NCBI GenBank assembly: GCA_905233945.1
Contig: CAJOFY010000025.1
Coordinates: forward strand, 1 to 51,793
Direction: 5' to 3'
Source of the DNA: an uncultured bacterium
Lineage (GTDB): Bacteria; UBP6; UBA1177
DNA: 51,793 bases
Shown here: positions 1-8,232 of the stretch, piece after piece
How the letters are laid out: each line of letters begins with the position of its first letter
How positions within the stretch are numbered: position 1 is the stretch's first letter
The notes under the pieces: generated by a model
What the model was told of the DNA's origin: nothing
What the model saw: the letters and a program-made list of their open reading frames with translations, nothing else
The model's database searches: none
Made by a program: the position numbers and the translations under genes

Positions 1-1212
1 AATATCGACCTCTTTGAAATCAAGGTTGATTTTCTTGCCGGTGTACTGAACCTGTTCTTCTTCCATGTTGACTGCACCGCCTTTTTCGTCCTCGCCGCCT
101 TCTTCCTGCGCAACTGCCGCCTGAGGAAGTCTTACGATCTGAGCTTCGGAGTAACCTGCTACACCCTGAACTTTTTCGGTTGCCGTATTGAAAACGAACT
201 CGCTTCCGGTAGCCGATTCTTCAATCTCAAGAGTGTGTTTAGCCGATTTCATCTTTGCGATGATCTTTACGTTTTCCTTTTCGTTGTAGACTGCAAGCTC
301 TGCAACCGGACCTGTAAGCGAAGTAGCATCGATAACCTGTTCCTTGTCTTTCGCGATGAAAGCGTTTTTAAGGGTGATTTCGATATTCTGACCTGCAACA
401 TTCTTGCTGATTTCGAGCTTTTTGTCAGCCTTTACTTTAAGTATTTCAGGTTCTTCGCCGATGAAAGCAAGACCTTTGATTTCGGTTCTGTTGGCAACAG
501 CCGGAACTTCCTCGACCTTTTCAGCCTTAGCTTCAGCAACCGCTGTCTCTTTCTGCTGATTTTTAAAGGAAGCAAACATCTTTTTGCCTTCCGTTCCGAA
601 AGCATATGTCGAAGAACGTTTAATCGAGAAATACTGCGGAATTTCTTTCTCGATAACTACGCGGTATCCTGCCGGATGGTTCGCACTTCTGACACCTTTC
701 GCCGATTTCATCGTTCCTTTGATGCCGATAAAGTCGAAAACAAGTCTGTCGGGACCTTTCAGCGTGAAAAATCTGACTTTTTCCGGCTGCTCGGTGAAAG
801 CAAAACTGATATTTCCCGACTTCGAGCTCATCGTGACGCGGCTGTTTTTGAGCTCTTTCTCTTCTGACATCGAAACGAGACTTTCAAAATCGCCCGTTTT
901 TACCGATGTCATACCAGTTGAAAGCGATTCAAAGAGAACGTTTCCCTCGTCCGCATCAACTTTGAGATGAGCCGCCTTTCTGCCGTTGACGGTTCCCTGT
1001 TCGGCAGTTCCTTCTGCAGCATCGCCCAAACCGATGACTTCAACGCTGTCGGAATTGAGTTTAAAATAAGTTCCGTCAAAATTTTCGGAAACCACAACGC
1101 TGTTCCCGTTCTGTGCGACGGACAACGAATCGTTCCTGTTCTGCGCAACAGCGAAAACCGTTACAACCGAAAAAACCAAAACAAGAACAAATGACAACCT
1201 GAGACTTTTCAT
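1..1212 (-). CDS. pilQ: Type IV pilus secretin PilQ, N-terminal part (runs off window)
   Basis: The reverse strand is open from ATG at 1212 to base 1, giving 404 residues with no stop, so the gene continues outside the window. The product starts with a signal peptide (MKSLRLSFVLVLVFSVVTVFA). An AMIN-like beta-rich region follows, around residues 110-210 (KVRFFTLKGPDRLVFDFIG). A second beta region and an acidic linker (QEEGGEDEKGG) come next. The last residues, GKKINLDFKEVDI, are the usual opening of the secretin N0 domain. PilQ forms the outer-membrane pore through which the type IV pilus passes. The start has a GGAGA Shine-Dalgarno 7 bases upstream and lies 16 bases after pilP, as the last visible gene of pilMNOPQ. 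The beta-barrel secretin domain is not in view. Confidence 0.88.
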   Translation of the reverse strand, partial: MKSLRLSFVLVLVFSVVTVFAVAQNRNDSLSVAQNGNSVVVSENFDGTYFKLNSDSVEVIGLGDAAEGTAEQGTVNGRKAAHLKVDADEGNVLFESLSTGMTSVKTGDFESLVSMSEEKELKNSRVTMSSKSGNISFAFTEQPEKVRFFTLKGPDRLVFDFIGIKGTMKSAKGVRSANHPAGYRVVIEKEIPQYFSIKRSSTYAFGTEGKKMFASFKNQQKETAVAEAKAEKVEEVPAVANRTEIKGLAFIGEEPEILKVKADKKLEISKNVAGQNIEITLKNAFIAKDKEQVIDATSLTGPVAELAVYNEKENVKIIAKMKSAKHTLEIEESATGSEFVFNTATEKVQGVAGYSEAQIVRLPQAAVAQEEGGEDEKGGAVNMEEEQVQYTGKKINLDFKEVDI

Positions 1213-1228
1213 TCCAATCTCCGTTCCG

Positions 1229-1861
1229 TTAGTTATTCAAATTTTCTTTGCTTTTCTCTTTTTCGCCGCCGTTGTTATACTCAGCAGCATCCTCCGGCTC
1301 ATCAGACTCTTTAAGAGGCGACTTTATCGGAAGTTCGAGATACAACTTATTTATAATCTTCCTTCCGAGAGGATCTTTGTAAGTTTCGATAATTTCAAGT
1401 TTGTCCGGCAGAATCCTGCTGATTTTTCCCCAGTTCTTGCCGATAAAACTCCCTTTCTTGACGATGTAGCTCTTTCCGTCCGGTGCGATTACAACCGCTT
1501 TAGGATCTGTAATTCCGTAAATTATAGCGGAAAGCCTGAGATCGGTGACATCGAAATTCTGAAGTTCGCTGACAATCTTCTTTTCCTTGTTAAGGCTCGC
1601 CATATCACCGAAATAATTTCTGAAAGGATCTTTTTTGCCGACTGCCGAGTAGCGGTAATTCGACCTTCTCTGCGCGATGTCGGTAATGTCGATCTCTTTT
1701 TTCGTTTTGTTTTCATTCGATTTGGTCTTGCTGACTCTTTCGTATTCAGCTTTGTAGTCGTAAGGCTCGATCTGGTATTCGTTGGCACAGCCGGCAAGAA
1801 TCGAGCAAAGAATCAAACAGGAAACCAAAATCATATAACGCGCACTATTTTTTGTTTGCAT
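1229..1861 (-). CDS. pilP: Type IV pilus inner-membrane lipoprotein PilP
   Basis: This is a 210-residue lipoprotein with a hydrophobic signal and lipobox (LILCSILAGC). The charged N-terminal half is probably disordered. The C-terminal half (RKDPFRNYF-like motif, then LRLSAIIYGITDPKAVVIAPDG) matches the PilP beta domain, which links the PilN/PilO pair to the secretin PilQ. I chose the ATG at 1861 because GGAGGT lies 5 bases before it. An in-frame GTG at 1873 would add four residues but would overlap that ribosome-binding site. The 5' end overlaps pilO by 17 bases, which suggests translational coupling. Confidence 0.85.
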   Translation of the reverse strand: MQTKNSARYMILVSCLILCSILAGCANEYQIEPYDYKAEYERVSKTKSNENKTKKEIDITDIAQRRSNYRYSAVGKKDPFRNYFGDMASLNKEKKIVSELQNFDVTDLRLSAIIYGITDPKAVVIAPDGKSYIVKKGSFIGKNWGKISRILPDKLEIIETYKDPLGRKIINKLYLELPIKSPLKESDEPEDAAEYNNGGEKEKSKENLNN

Positions 1862-2507
1862 TCTGACCTCCACCCATCTCGGATGACGAAAGGAAACGGT
1901 AAGTCGTCGCCCTGAAAACTATGTCGAGAGCAGTCTTGTTCGGCTGGAAACCGCCGAAAGACGTCTTTACATTGCTCTTTTTCTCCTTCTTTGCCGCGTT
2001 ACCGCCGCTGACGACCTTCATCTCAAGATCGCTGACATTGACAATACGCGCCAGTTTGTTGACACTGTCAAAAAAGCCGAGAACTTCGTGGAAACTTCCC
2101 TTGACCTTCATCGAAACAGGAACTTCGGCGTAAAAATCCTTCTTTCTCTCTGCAAGCGGCTCGAAGTAATAAACCTCAAGACCAAACTTTTCAGCTTCGT
2201 CGGAGAGCTTTTTAAGCAGAGAAGGGATCTCTTTTTTGTCCGGAAGCATACTGATAGCGACCTTCAGATCTCTGTCGAGAGCCTCGACCTCTTCCATAAA
2301 CTGGCCTCTGTCACGAACCAGAACGACCATCTTGGAGAATTCGGCTTTTTTGGAATTGAACTCCCTGTAAAGGGCTTCCATTCTGTCAACATGGGGCATA
2401 TAGACAGTCACGTAGTAAACCGCAATGATTACAACAAGAACCAGAAGCAGTCCTCCGTATCTGTATGCCGGTTTTAATTTTCCTATGTTTACCAGCAAGG
2501 ATTTCAT
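1845..2507 (-). CDS. pilO: Type IV pilus assembly protein PilO
   Basis: The product has 220 residues: a short cytoplasmic N-terminus, one transmembrane segment at about residues 18-37 (GGLLLVLVVIIAVYYVTVY), a coiled coil at about 40-85, and a periplasmic ferredoxin-like domain (FGLEVYYFEPLAERKKDFYAEVPV, then GSFHEVLGFFDSVNKLARIVNV). This is the typical PilO layout. PilO dimerises with PilN in the inner-membrane alignment complex of the pilus machine. It sits 15 bases after pilN and overlaps pilP. The C-terminal tail (about 170-220) is Lys/Gly rich and not conserved in the family. Confidence 0.87.
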   Translation of the reverse strand: MKSLLVNIGKLKPAYRYGGLLLVLVVIIAVYYVTVYMPHVDRMEALYREFNSKKAEFSKMVVLVRDRGQFMEEVEALDRDLKVAISMLPDKKEIPSLLKKLSDEAEKFGLEVYYFEPLAERKKDFYAEVPVSMKVKGSFHEVLGFFDSVNKLARIVNVSDLEMKVVSGGNAAKKEKKSNVKTSFGGFQPNKTALDIVFRATTYRFLSSSEMGGGQNANKK

Positions 2508-2522
2508 ATCACTCCTCCACCA

Positions 2523-3158
2523 CTAATTAGCACTCGGTTGAGCCGCAGCGGCTTCTGCTGCCGGCTGCTGCTGTCCTTCAGGTTTCGGCTGAGCCGGCTG
2601 TTCCTGCCTTCCGGCGAAGTGAACCGTCGTGTTCAGACCGTAGGTAAGCACTGTGACTCCCTGCACCGCCTTGTCCTTCGTAACCTTTTTCAGGTTGATG
2701 TTTGAAAAGAACAGGGAATTTTCAAGCTGCTTCATAAAGTTTGCAACTTCCTGGTTTTCCAGAGTTTTTCCGTCGAGTTCGAGTTTCGAGCCTTTGATTG
2801 AAAGCTTGTCGACCCAGATTTTGTTCGACGGAAGTTTGAGAGAAAGCTCGTCAAGAACGCGGACAGGACCGATATTCTGTTCCTGAAGTTTAATGATCAT
2901 GTCCATTTTTTCCTGAAGTTTCGCTTTCTTATCCTTCAGATTTTTAATTTCGCCCATAATCGATTTGAGTTTTGCAATCTCAGCATCAGCCTCTGCGATT
3001 CTCGCCTTGCTTTCCTCTTCTCTTTCGGTAAGAAGCGAGCTGTTAAAGACGATGAGAACGGCCAAAACGACAATGGAAATAATGCAGAGAGCAAGGAAAC
3101 CCTTAGCTTCGGTTATAAGTTTGTCTTCCTTTACGGGTAACAGATTGATTTTTATCAT
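2523..3158 (-). CDS. pilN: Type IV pilus assembly protein PilN
   Basis: The 211-residue product opens with the conserved PilN motif MIKINLLPVKE, which binds PilM in the cytoplasm. A transmembrane helix at about 22-43 follows, then a coiled coil (about 50-95) and a periplasmic domain (LDELSLKLPSNKIWVDKLSIKG). The C-terminus is a Pro/Gln/Ala-rich tail of about 30 residues (EGQQQPAAEAAAAQPSAN), longer than usual. The start overlaps the pilM stop by 4 bases, so the two are probably translationally coupled. Confidence 0.88.
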   Translation of the reverse strand: MIKINLLPVKEDKLITEAKGFLALCIISIVVLAVLIVFNSSLLTEREEESKARIAEADAEIAKLKSIMGEIKNLKDKKAKLQEKMDMIIKLQEQNIGPVRVLDELSLKLPSNKIWVDKLSIKGSKLELDGKTLENQEVANFMKQLENSLFFSNINLKKVTKDKAVQGVTVLTYGLNTTVHFAGRQEQPAQPKPEGQQQPAAEAAAAQPSAN

Positions 3159-4210
3159 TGTTCGTCCATCCTCCGTAATGCCAATCCGAGACTGAGAGCT
3201 GCAACATGGCTGTAATCCTCAACTTCCTCTCTTGAAAGAACCTGACCCGGAACGATTATCTCTTTGAACGGGTTCATTCTTTCGACAGGAATCGTCAGAG
3301 TTGACTGCAGAGCCTGCATAAAGGTGAAACTTTTCGTTGTTCCGCCGGTTACGAAAACCTTTGCAACACTGTCTTCCGGATTCGTGTTTGTATAGTAATC
3401 GAAAACTCTCATAATGTCGGAAACCATGTTCTTTGCGACATCGGCAATAATCTCTTCGACCTGGTTCGGGAGAATCGAATCGCCCGCGGCATGAGTTCCC
3501 GATTTAAGACTCTCTGCCTGCTGGAAGCTGACTTTGAGACGTCTCGTGATCTCTTCCGTAATAAAGTTGCCGCCGGTAAGAACATCTCTGAAGAATCTGA
3601 CGTTGCCGTTCGACATTACGACGATGTTGGTTTTTGAAGCGCCGATATTGAGAACAGCGACCGTTTTGTCCTTTTCTTCCGGATAGTTGAGCTCGAAAAT
3701 GTTGGCAAGTGCCGTCGCGTCGATCTCTACCGACATCGGTTTTACGCCTGCATCGGTTACGACCTGAATGAAGTCGCCGATAAGATCCTTTCTCGCAGCA
3801 ATAAGAATAACTCTGTCACGCCCGTCCTCAACGATATCAGTTTTGATTCCGTCGAAGTAAATCTCCTTGATGTCGTGCGGGATATGGGTTTCGGCTTCGA
3901 CTCTCAGTGCATTGTAGAACTCCTGCTGCGAAACCTTGGGAACATTGATGACCCTGTTGATGATTCCGTGTCCCGCAACAGCAATCGAGCAGAATTTGTC
4001 TCTGAATCTCTCCTTTGCAAGAAGCGTTTTGACCGCATCGTTCATCTCGTAAGTGTTCATAATGCTGCCGTCAACCATCGTGTTGACCGGAATGGGAATG
4101 AACCCGAACTTTTTAAGCTGATACTTTCCCTTCCCTTTTTTCTGGAGCTGGGCAGCTTTGATCAGATAAGACCCGAGGTCAAGTCCCATCAGTTGCTTGT
4201 TATAAAACAT
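3155..4210 (-). CDS. pilM: Type IV pilus assembly ATPase-fold protein PilM
   Basis: This 351-residue protein has the actin/FtsA-like fold of PilM. The N-terminal phosphate-1 loop is GLDLGSYLIKAAQL, a second nucleotide loop is VLNIGASKTNIVV (about 190-203), and the adenosine motif is VFVTGGTTKSFTF (about 287-299). PilM is a cytoplasmic protein that binds the PilN N-terminus and couples the pilus motors to the inner-membrane complex. A strong ribosome-binding site (GAGGAGGCGGAG) precedes the ATG. It is the first intact gene of the pil operon, directly after a broken regulator gene. Confidence 0.9.
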   Translation of the reverse strand: MFYNKQLMGLDLGSYLIKAAQLQKKGKGKYQLKKFGFIPIPVNTMVDGSIMNTYEMNDAVKTLLAKERFRDKFCSIAVAGHGIINRVINVPKVSQQEFYNALRVEAETHIPHDIKEIYFDGIKTDIVEDGRDRVILIAARKDLIGDFIQVVTDAGVKPMSVEIDATALANIFELNYPEEKDKTVAVLNIGASKTNIVVMSNGNVRFFRDVLTGGNFITEEITRRLKVSFQQAESLKSGTHAAGDSILPNQVEEIIADVAKNMVSDIMRVFDYYTNTNPEDSVAKVFVTGGTTKSFTFMQALQSTLTIPVERMNPFKEIIVPGQVLSREEVEDYSHVAALSLGLALRRMDEQ

Positions 4211-4225
4211 CTCCGCCTCCTCTGG

Positions 4226-4419
4226 CTATTCTTCATCATCCGAAAAAACTTTATGTTTTTCATCAAGCGAAAGCCCCAGAGCAAGAAGAATCTTTCTCTT
4301 CGTTTCCATGCGGCACTTTCCGTTCTTCTCGATTCTGCGGACACACCCGCCTTTCTTGCAAGTTCGGACTTGCTCATAAGAAGCCTTTCTCTCATTTTTT
4401 TAAGGTTGTTTTCCGCCAT
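4226..4419 (-). pseudogene. XRE-type helix-turn-helix regulator, frameshifted
   Basis: The frame from ATG 4419 reads MAENNLKKMRERLLMSKSEL and then ARKAGV, the start of a Cro/C1-type helix-turn-helix. It then degenerates and runs out at 4189, inside pilM. A second frame continues the family from about 4339 to a TAG at 4226: RRIEKNGKCRMETKRK, then ILLALGLSLDEKHKVF and SDDEE. Joining the frames gives a protein of about 65 residues ending 15 bases before pilM. About four residues of the recognition helix (the usual AGVSxxTIxRIE) are missing at the join, which fits a deletion of about 13 bases near 4335-4347. Small XRE proteins of this type occur in deltaproteobacteria. Whether this is decay, a strain variant or an assembly error cannot be told here. 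Confidence 0.7.
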
Positions 4420-4459
4420 TGCTTACTCCATCGCAATAAAAATAACAAATCCGGAGGCG

Positions 4460-4487
4460 ATGATAGTAAGAAAAATTTAAAAAGCAA
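4460..4487 (-). promoter_or_regulatory. Sigma-70-type promoter for the regulator-pil operon
   Basis: On the minus strand TTGCTT (4487-4482) and TATCAT (4465-4460) are separated by 16 bp. A GC-rich stretch (CGCCTCCGG) follows the -10. It lies about 40 bases upstream of the regulator start, in an AT-rich gap (4420-4556) that holds no other gene. Confidence 0.5.
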
Positions 4488-4556
4488 GAAATTTTGTAAA
4501 AAAACATATCATATTTATATAATTATGCAAAATATTGCTAAAATTCCTTTGCATTT

Positions 4557-5840
4557 TTAACCATTTTTACGCTCTATTGATATTCCTATTCCCTTTAATT
4601 TATCCTCAATAGCTTCATATCCGCGGTCGATCTGACGCACATTGTATATTTTGCTCTGCCCTTTTGCGGCAGCGGCAGCCATAAGCATCGACATTCCGGC
4701 CCTGATATCCGGCGAATCGAGGTTCGCGCCGTGCAGCTGCGAAGCTCCCGAAACGACAACACGGTGCGGATCGCACAGAATTATCTGCGCTCCCATTCCG
4801 ACAAGCCTGTCAACAAAAAAGAGCCTGCTTTCGAACATTTTCTCGAAGAAAAGCACCGTTCCTTCCGCCTGAGTCGCCGCAACAATCGCGATCGACATAA
4901 GGTCTGACGGGAACGACGGCCATATTCCGTCATCGATTTTCGCAATCGCGTTGTTCATTTCTTTCACGACAACCATTTTCTGCGACGGCACAAAAATGTC
5001 GTTTCCCCGTTTTTCGGTTTTTATTCCGAGTTTTCCGAAAGTGTGAAGAACCATTCTTAAAGTATTATCGCGCGCAGAATCCTTAATTAAGAGCTCGCCG
5101 CCCGTCATCGCAGCCAGGGCGATATAGCTTCCGGCCTCGATGTAATCGAAACCTATCGTGTGAGTGCAGCCTCCAAGCGACGAAACACCGTCAATTGAAA
5201 GAAGGCTCGTGCCTACGCCGCTGATTTTCGCACCCATTTTGTTAAGGAAGTTGCACAAACCCTGGACATGCGGCTCTGTCGCGGCATTCATTATGGTCGT
5301 GCGCCCTTCGGCAAGAACAGCTGCCATAATGATGTTTTCGGTTCCGGTGACACTAGCCTCGTCAAGGAAAATGTCGGCACCGGTAAGTTTTCCGGCATGA
5401 ATTTCGTACCCCTCGCCTTCAACCGTGTAGTCGGCACCGAGTTGTCTGAAACCGAGGAAATGGGTGTCAAGCCTTCTTCTTCCGATGACATCTCCGCCTG
5501 GAGGAGGCAGAATCACTTCGCCGTTTCTCGCCAGCAGAGGCCCTGCGAAAAGAACCGATGTGCGCACCTTTCCGCAGAGATCGCGGTCGAGCGGTTTGTT
5601 CAAAAGATGTGACGAGTTTATTTCGATTTTATTTTTACTGATCCGTTTTACAGAAACGCCCAAATCTTCAGCGATTTCAAGCATATTTCTGACATCAAGA
5701 ATATCCGGGACATTGTCGATGACAACTGTTTCCTTCGAGAGAAGGGCCGCAGCAAGAACCGGAAGCGCTTCGTTTTTGTTACCGGAAATCACTATATCGC
5801 CGCTTACCGCAGTACCGCCGTATATCTCAAAATATTCCAT
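4557..5840 (-). CDS. murA: UDP-N-acetylglucosamine 1-carboxyvinyltransferase MurA
   Basis: MurA transfers enolpyruvate from PEP to UDP-GlcNAc, the first committed step of peptidoglycan synthesis, in the cytoplasm. The 427-residue product has the full two-domain EPT fold, with SGNKNEALPVLAAALL at about 19-34, GKVRTSVLFAGPLLAR at about 90-105, and a C-terminal GYEAIEDKLKGIG. The catalytic loop reads PPGGDVIGRRRLDTHF, with Asp117 where Escherichia coli MurA has Cys115. That Cys is the residue alkylated by fosfomycin; MurA of Mycobacterium and Chlamydia also have Asp there and resist the drug. Resistance is therefore predicted here, not shown. The gene stands alone, facing away from the peptidase at 5988. 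Confidence 0.95.
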   Translation of the reverse strand: MEYFEIYGGTAVSGDIVISGNKNEALPVLAAALLSKETVVIDNVPDILDVRNMLEIAEDLGVSVKRISKNKIEINSSHLLNKPLDRDLCGKVRTSVLFAGPLLARNGEVILPPPGGDVIGRRRLDTHFLGFRQLGADYTVEGEGYEIHAGKLTGADIFLDEASVTGTENIIMAAVLAEGRTTIMNAATEPHVQGLCNFLNKMGAKISGVGTSLLSIDGVSSLGGCTHTIGFDYIEAGSYIALAAMTGGELLIKDSARDNTLRMVLHTFGKLGIKTEKRGNDIFVPSQKMVVVKEMNNAIAKIDDGIWPSFPSDLMSIAIVAATQAEGTVLFFEKMFESRLFFVDRLVGMGAQIILCDPHRVVVSGASQLHGANLDSPDIRAGMSMLMAAAAAKGQSKIYNVRQIDRGYEAIEDKLKGIGISIERKNG

Positions 5841-5931
5841 TAAAGATCTCTCAAAAAATCCGTAGGCAGTTTAGTCAAAAAATATTTTTTTACCACTTTT
5901 TCATACCTTTTTTTTCGGAGTTCCGCAAATC

Positions 5932-5959
5932 TTGATTTACCATGGTTTTTCCTTAAAAT
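5932..5959 (+). promoter_or_regulatory. Promoter of the prolyl oligopeptidase gene
   Basis: TTGATT (5932-5937) and TAAAAT (5954-5959) are 16 bp apart, followed by TTCCCG. It lies 29 bases upstream of the ATG at 5988, which has an AGGAGG ribosome-binding site. Confidence 0.5.
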
Positions 5960-5987
5960 TTCCCGTTTTTTCTGTTAGGAGGTCAAA

Positions 5988-8114
5988 ATGAAAAAACTTG
6001 CACTTATCACATTGATTTTATTGGCAGTTTCAGTCGGATGCACGAAAACTAAGAAAGAGGAGGAAAGCCCTGTGAAGCAGGAACAGGCACAGCAGACTCT
6101 CTGGAACTATCCCGAAACTAAGCGTGAACTTGTGACGGACGAATATTTCGGCACGAAAGTCGAAGATTACTACCGCCACCTTGAAAACAACGATGCCGAA
6201 GATGTCCAGAAGTGGACTGCGGCGCAGAACGAGCTTACCGAAAAGACGATTTTTTCGTGGGCGCAGACTCCGAAAATCGAAAAAAGACTCGGCGAAGTGT
6301 GGAATTACGACAAAATGATGCTTCCGATCAAACGCGGCGGCAAACTTTTCTACCGCTACCAGACAGGTCTTCAGAACCAGCCTGTCCTTATGATGCAGCT
6401 TCCCGACGGAACGAAAAAAGAGCTCGTCAATCCGAATACGATCGATAAAAACGGAACGACCGCTATGGACTGGTGGTATGTTTCGCCTAACGGCAAGTAT
6501 ATCGCGGCAGGACTCAGCGAAAACGGCTCGGAACAGTCTGTCCTTCACCTTTTTGACACCGATTCGGGCGCTGAAGCCGATAAACCTATCGACGGATGCC
6601 GCTATGCAAGCGTAGGATGGCTTCCCGACGAGAGCGGTTTTTACTACACGAGAAAGCTTGACGGAAACCACGAAGGCGAAATCGACACCGAACAGAGCGT
6701 CCGCTTCCACAAAATCGGTGAAGATGCCGAAACCGACGAAATAATCGCGAAAAGCTCGATAAAAGAGGCGATCCTCGTCAGCTCGCTTGACGAAAAAGGG
6801 CTCTGGCTCCTTCTCACCGAATATCAGGGATCGAGCGGAAAAGCGAAACTCGCGGTTTACAACACGCAGACGAAAGAAACCAAAAAAATCGTTGACAACT
6901 ACGAAAACATTTACGAAGGCGAGGCTTACGGCGGCTACCTTTTCCTGAAAACCGACAAGGACAACGCACTCAACTGGAAAATCGAGCGCGTCAACTGCGA
7001 AACTCTCGAATGGCAGACGGTCGTTGCCGAACACGAAAAAGACGTTATCGAACTGTTCGCGGTTTCAAAAGGGCGCATCGTCGTTTCCAAGATGCACGAT
7101 GTAGCAAGCAAGCTCGCGATTTACGACCTTGACGGCCAGAACGAGCGTGAAATTCCCCTTCCCGCGTTAGGAAGCGCCGAATTTATCGCTGATTCCGTAA
7201 ACGATGAAATTTATGTCGCTTTCTCGTCGTTCGCATTCCCGCCGGCAATCTACGAATACACCGAAAACGGCGGAATGAAGCAGCTTTGGAAAGCAGAAGT
7301 TCCTGTAAACACTGACGATATCGTCACAGAACAGGTTTTCTACACGTCAAAAGACGGCACAAAAATCCCGATGTTCATAATCTACAAAAAAGGACTCGAA
7401 AAAAACGGCAAAAACCACACTTTCCTTCGCGGCTACGGCGGTTTCAACGTCAATTATCCGATGTACTTCTCGGCTGTCAATGCAGTCTGGATCGAAACGG
7501 GCGGCATCATGGCGATCGCAAACATCCGCGGCGGCGGCGAATACGGCGAAAAATGGCACAGAGCGGGAATGCTCGACAAGAAACAGAATACTTTCGACGA
7601 TTTTGCCTATGCAATGAAGTATCTTGCCGAAAACAAATACACCAATCCTGAAAAACTCGCAATCTGGGGCGGCAGCAACGGCGGACTTCTCACCGGCGCG
7701 ATGGTAACTCAGTTCGGAGACCTCTTCAAAGCGGCAGTTGTAGCAGTTCCTCTGCTCGACATGCTCCGTTTCCACAAATTCCTCATCGGAAGATACTGGG
7801 TCAGCGAATACGGCTCAAGCGACGACAAGGCGCAGTTTGAGTACATCCTCAAATATTCGCCCTATCAGAACATCAAAAAAGACGGCAAATTTCCGGCAGT
7901 CCTTCTCACCGCAGGCGAACACGATTCCCGCGTTCATCCGATGCACGCAAAGAAAATGGCGGCAGCTCTCCAGTACGAAAACAAATCGAACAACCCGATT
8001 TTCCTCTGGGTCGAAACCAAAGCAGGCCACGGCCAGGGCAAATCGATGCAGGCAAGAATCAAAGAATCGGCAATGGAAATCGGATTTTTCCTTAAAATGC
8101 TCGGCGTGGAATAA
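5988..8114 (+). CDS. Prolyl oligopeptidase family (S9A) lipoprotein
   Basis: This is a 708-residue serine peptidase that probably cleaves short peptides after proline. A signal peptide with lipobox (LLAVSVGC) predicts lipid anchoring, whereas classical prolyl oligopeptidases are cytosolic. The N-terminal S9A segment (WNYPETKRELVTDEYFGTKV) is followed by the seven-bladed beta-propeller (about 80-400) and the alpha/beta-hydrolase domain (about 430-708). The catalytic triad is visible: Ser563 in WGGSNGG, Asp646 in GEHDSRVHP and His681 in KAGHGQG. The oxyanion region LRGYGGFNV and the motif NIRGGGEYGEKWH are also present. An ATG with AGGAGG 5 bases upstream sets the start. No operon partner is evident. 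Confidence 0.92.
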   Translation: MKKLALITLILLAVSVGCTKTKKEEESPVKQEQAQQTLWNYPETKRELVTDEYFGTKVEDYYRHLENNDAEDVQKWTAAQNELTEKTIFSWAQTPKIEKRLGEVWNYDKMMLPIKRGGKLFYRYQTGLQNQPVLMMQLPDGTKKELVNPNTIDKNGTTAMDWWYVSPNGKYIAAGLSENGSEQSVLHLFDTDSGAEADKPIDGCRYASVGWLPDESGFYYTRKLDGNHEGEIDTEQSVRFHKIGEDAETDEIIAKSSIKEAILVSSLDEKGLWLLLTEYQGSSGKAKLAVYNTQTKETKKIVDNYENIYEGEAYGGYLFLKTDKDNALNWKIERVNCETLEWQTVVAEHEKDVIELFAVSKGRIVVSKMHDVASKLAIYDLDGQNEREIPLPALGSAEFIADSVNDEIYVAFSSFAFPPAIYEYTENGGMKQLWKAEVPVNTDDIVTEQVFYTSKDGTKIPMFIIYKKGLEKNGKNHTFLRGYGGFNVNYPMYFSAVNAVWIETGGIMAIANIRGGGEYGEKWHRAGMLDKKQNTFDDFAYAMKYLAENKYTNPEKLAIWGGSNGGLLTGAMVTQFGDLFKAAVVAVPLLDMLRFHKFLIGRYWVSEYGSSDDKAQFEYILKYSPYQNIKKDGKFPAVLLTAGEHDSRVHPMHAKKMAAALQYENKSNNPIFLWVETKAGHGQGKSMQARIKESAMEIGFFLKMLGVE

Positions 8115-8171
8115 AATTTCTCGATAATAACTGGAGAGATTTCAGAAAACGCCTCTACAGAAAATCCTTTT

Positions 8172-8199
8172 TTGACACTTTGTAACAAATCATTATAAT
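8172..8199 (+). promoter_or_regulatory. Near-consensus sigma-70 promoter
   Basis: TTGACA (8172-8177) and TATAAT (8194-8199) match consensus fully and are separated by 16 bp, followed by GTCGCGC. It drives the HAD hydrolase and cytidylyltransferase pair. Confidence 0.75.
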
Positions 8200-8232
8200 G
8201 TCGCGCTTTATTGCTTATTGTTGCAGGTTCCC

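Noticed and set aside
6030-7034. 334-codon minus-strand frame opposite the prolyl oligopeptidase
   Set aside because: The opposite strand has a complete S9A protein with triad; the shadow has no recognisable motifs.
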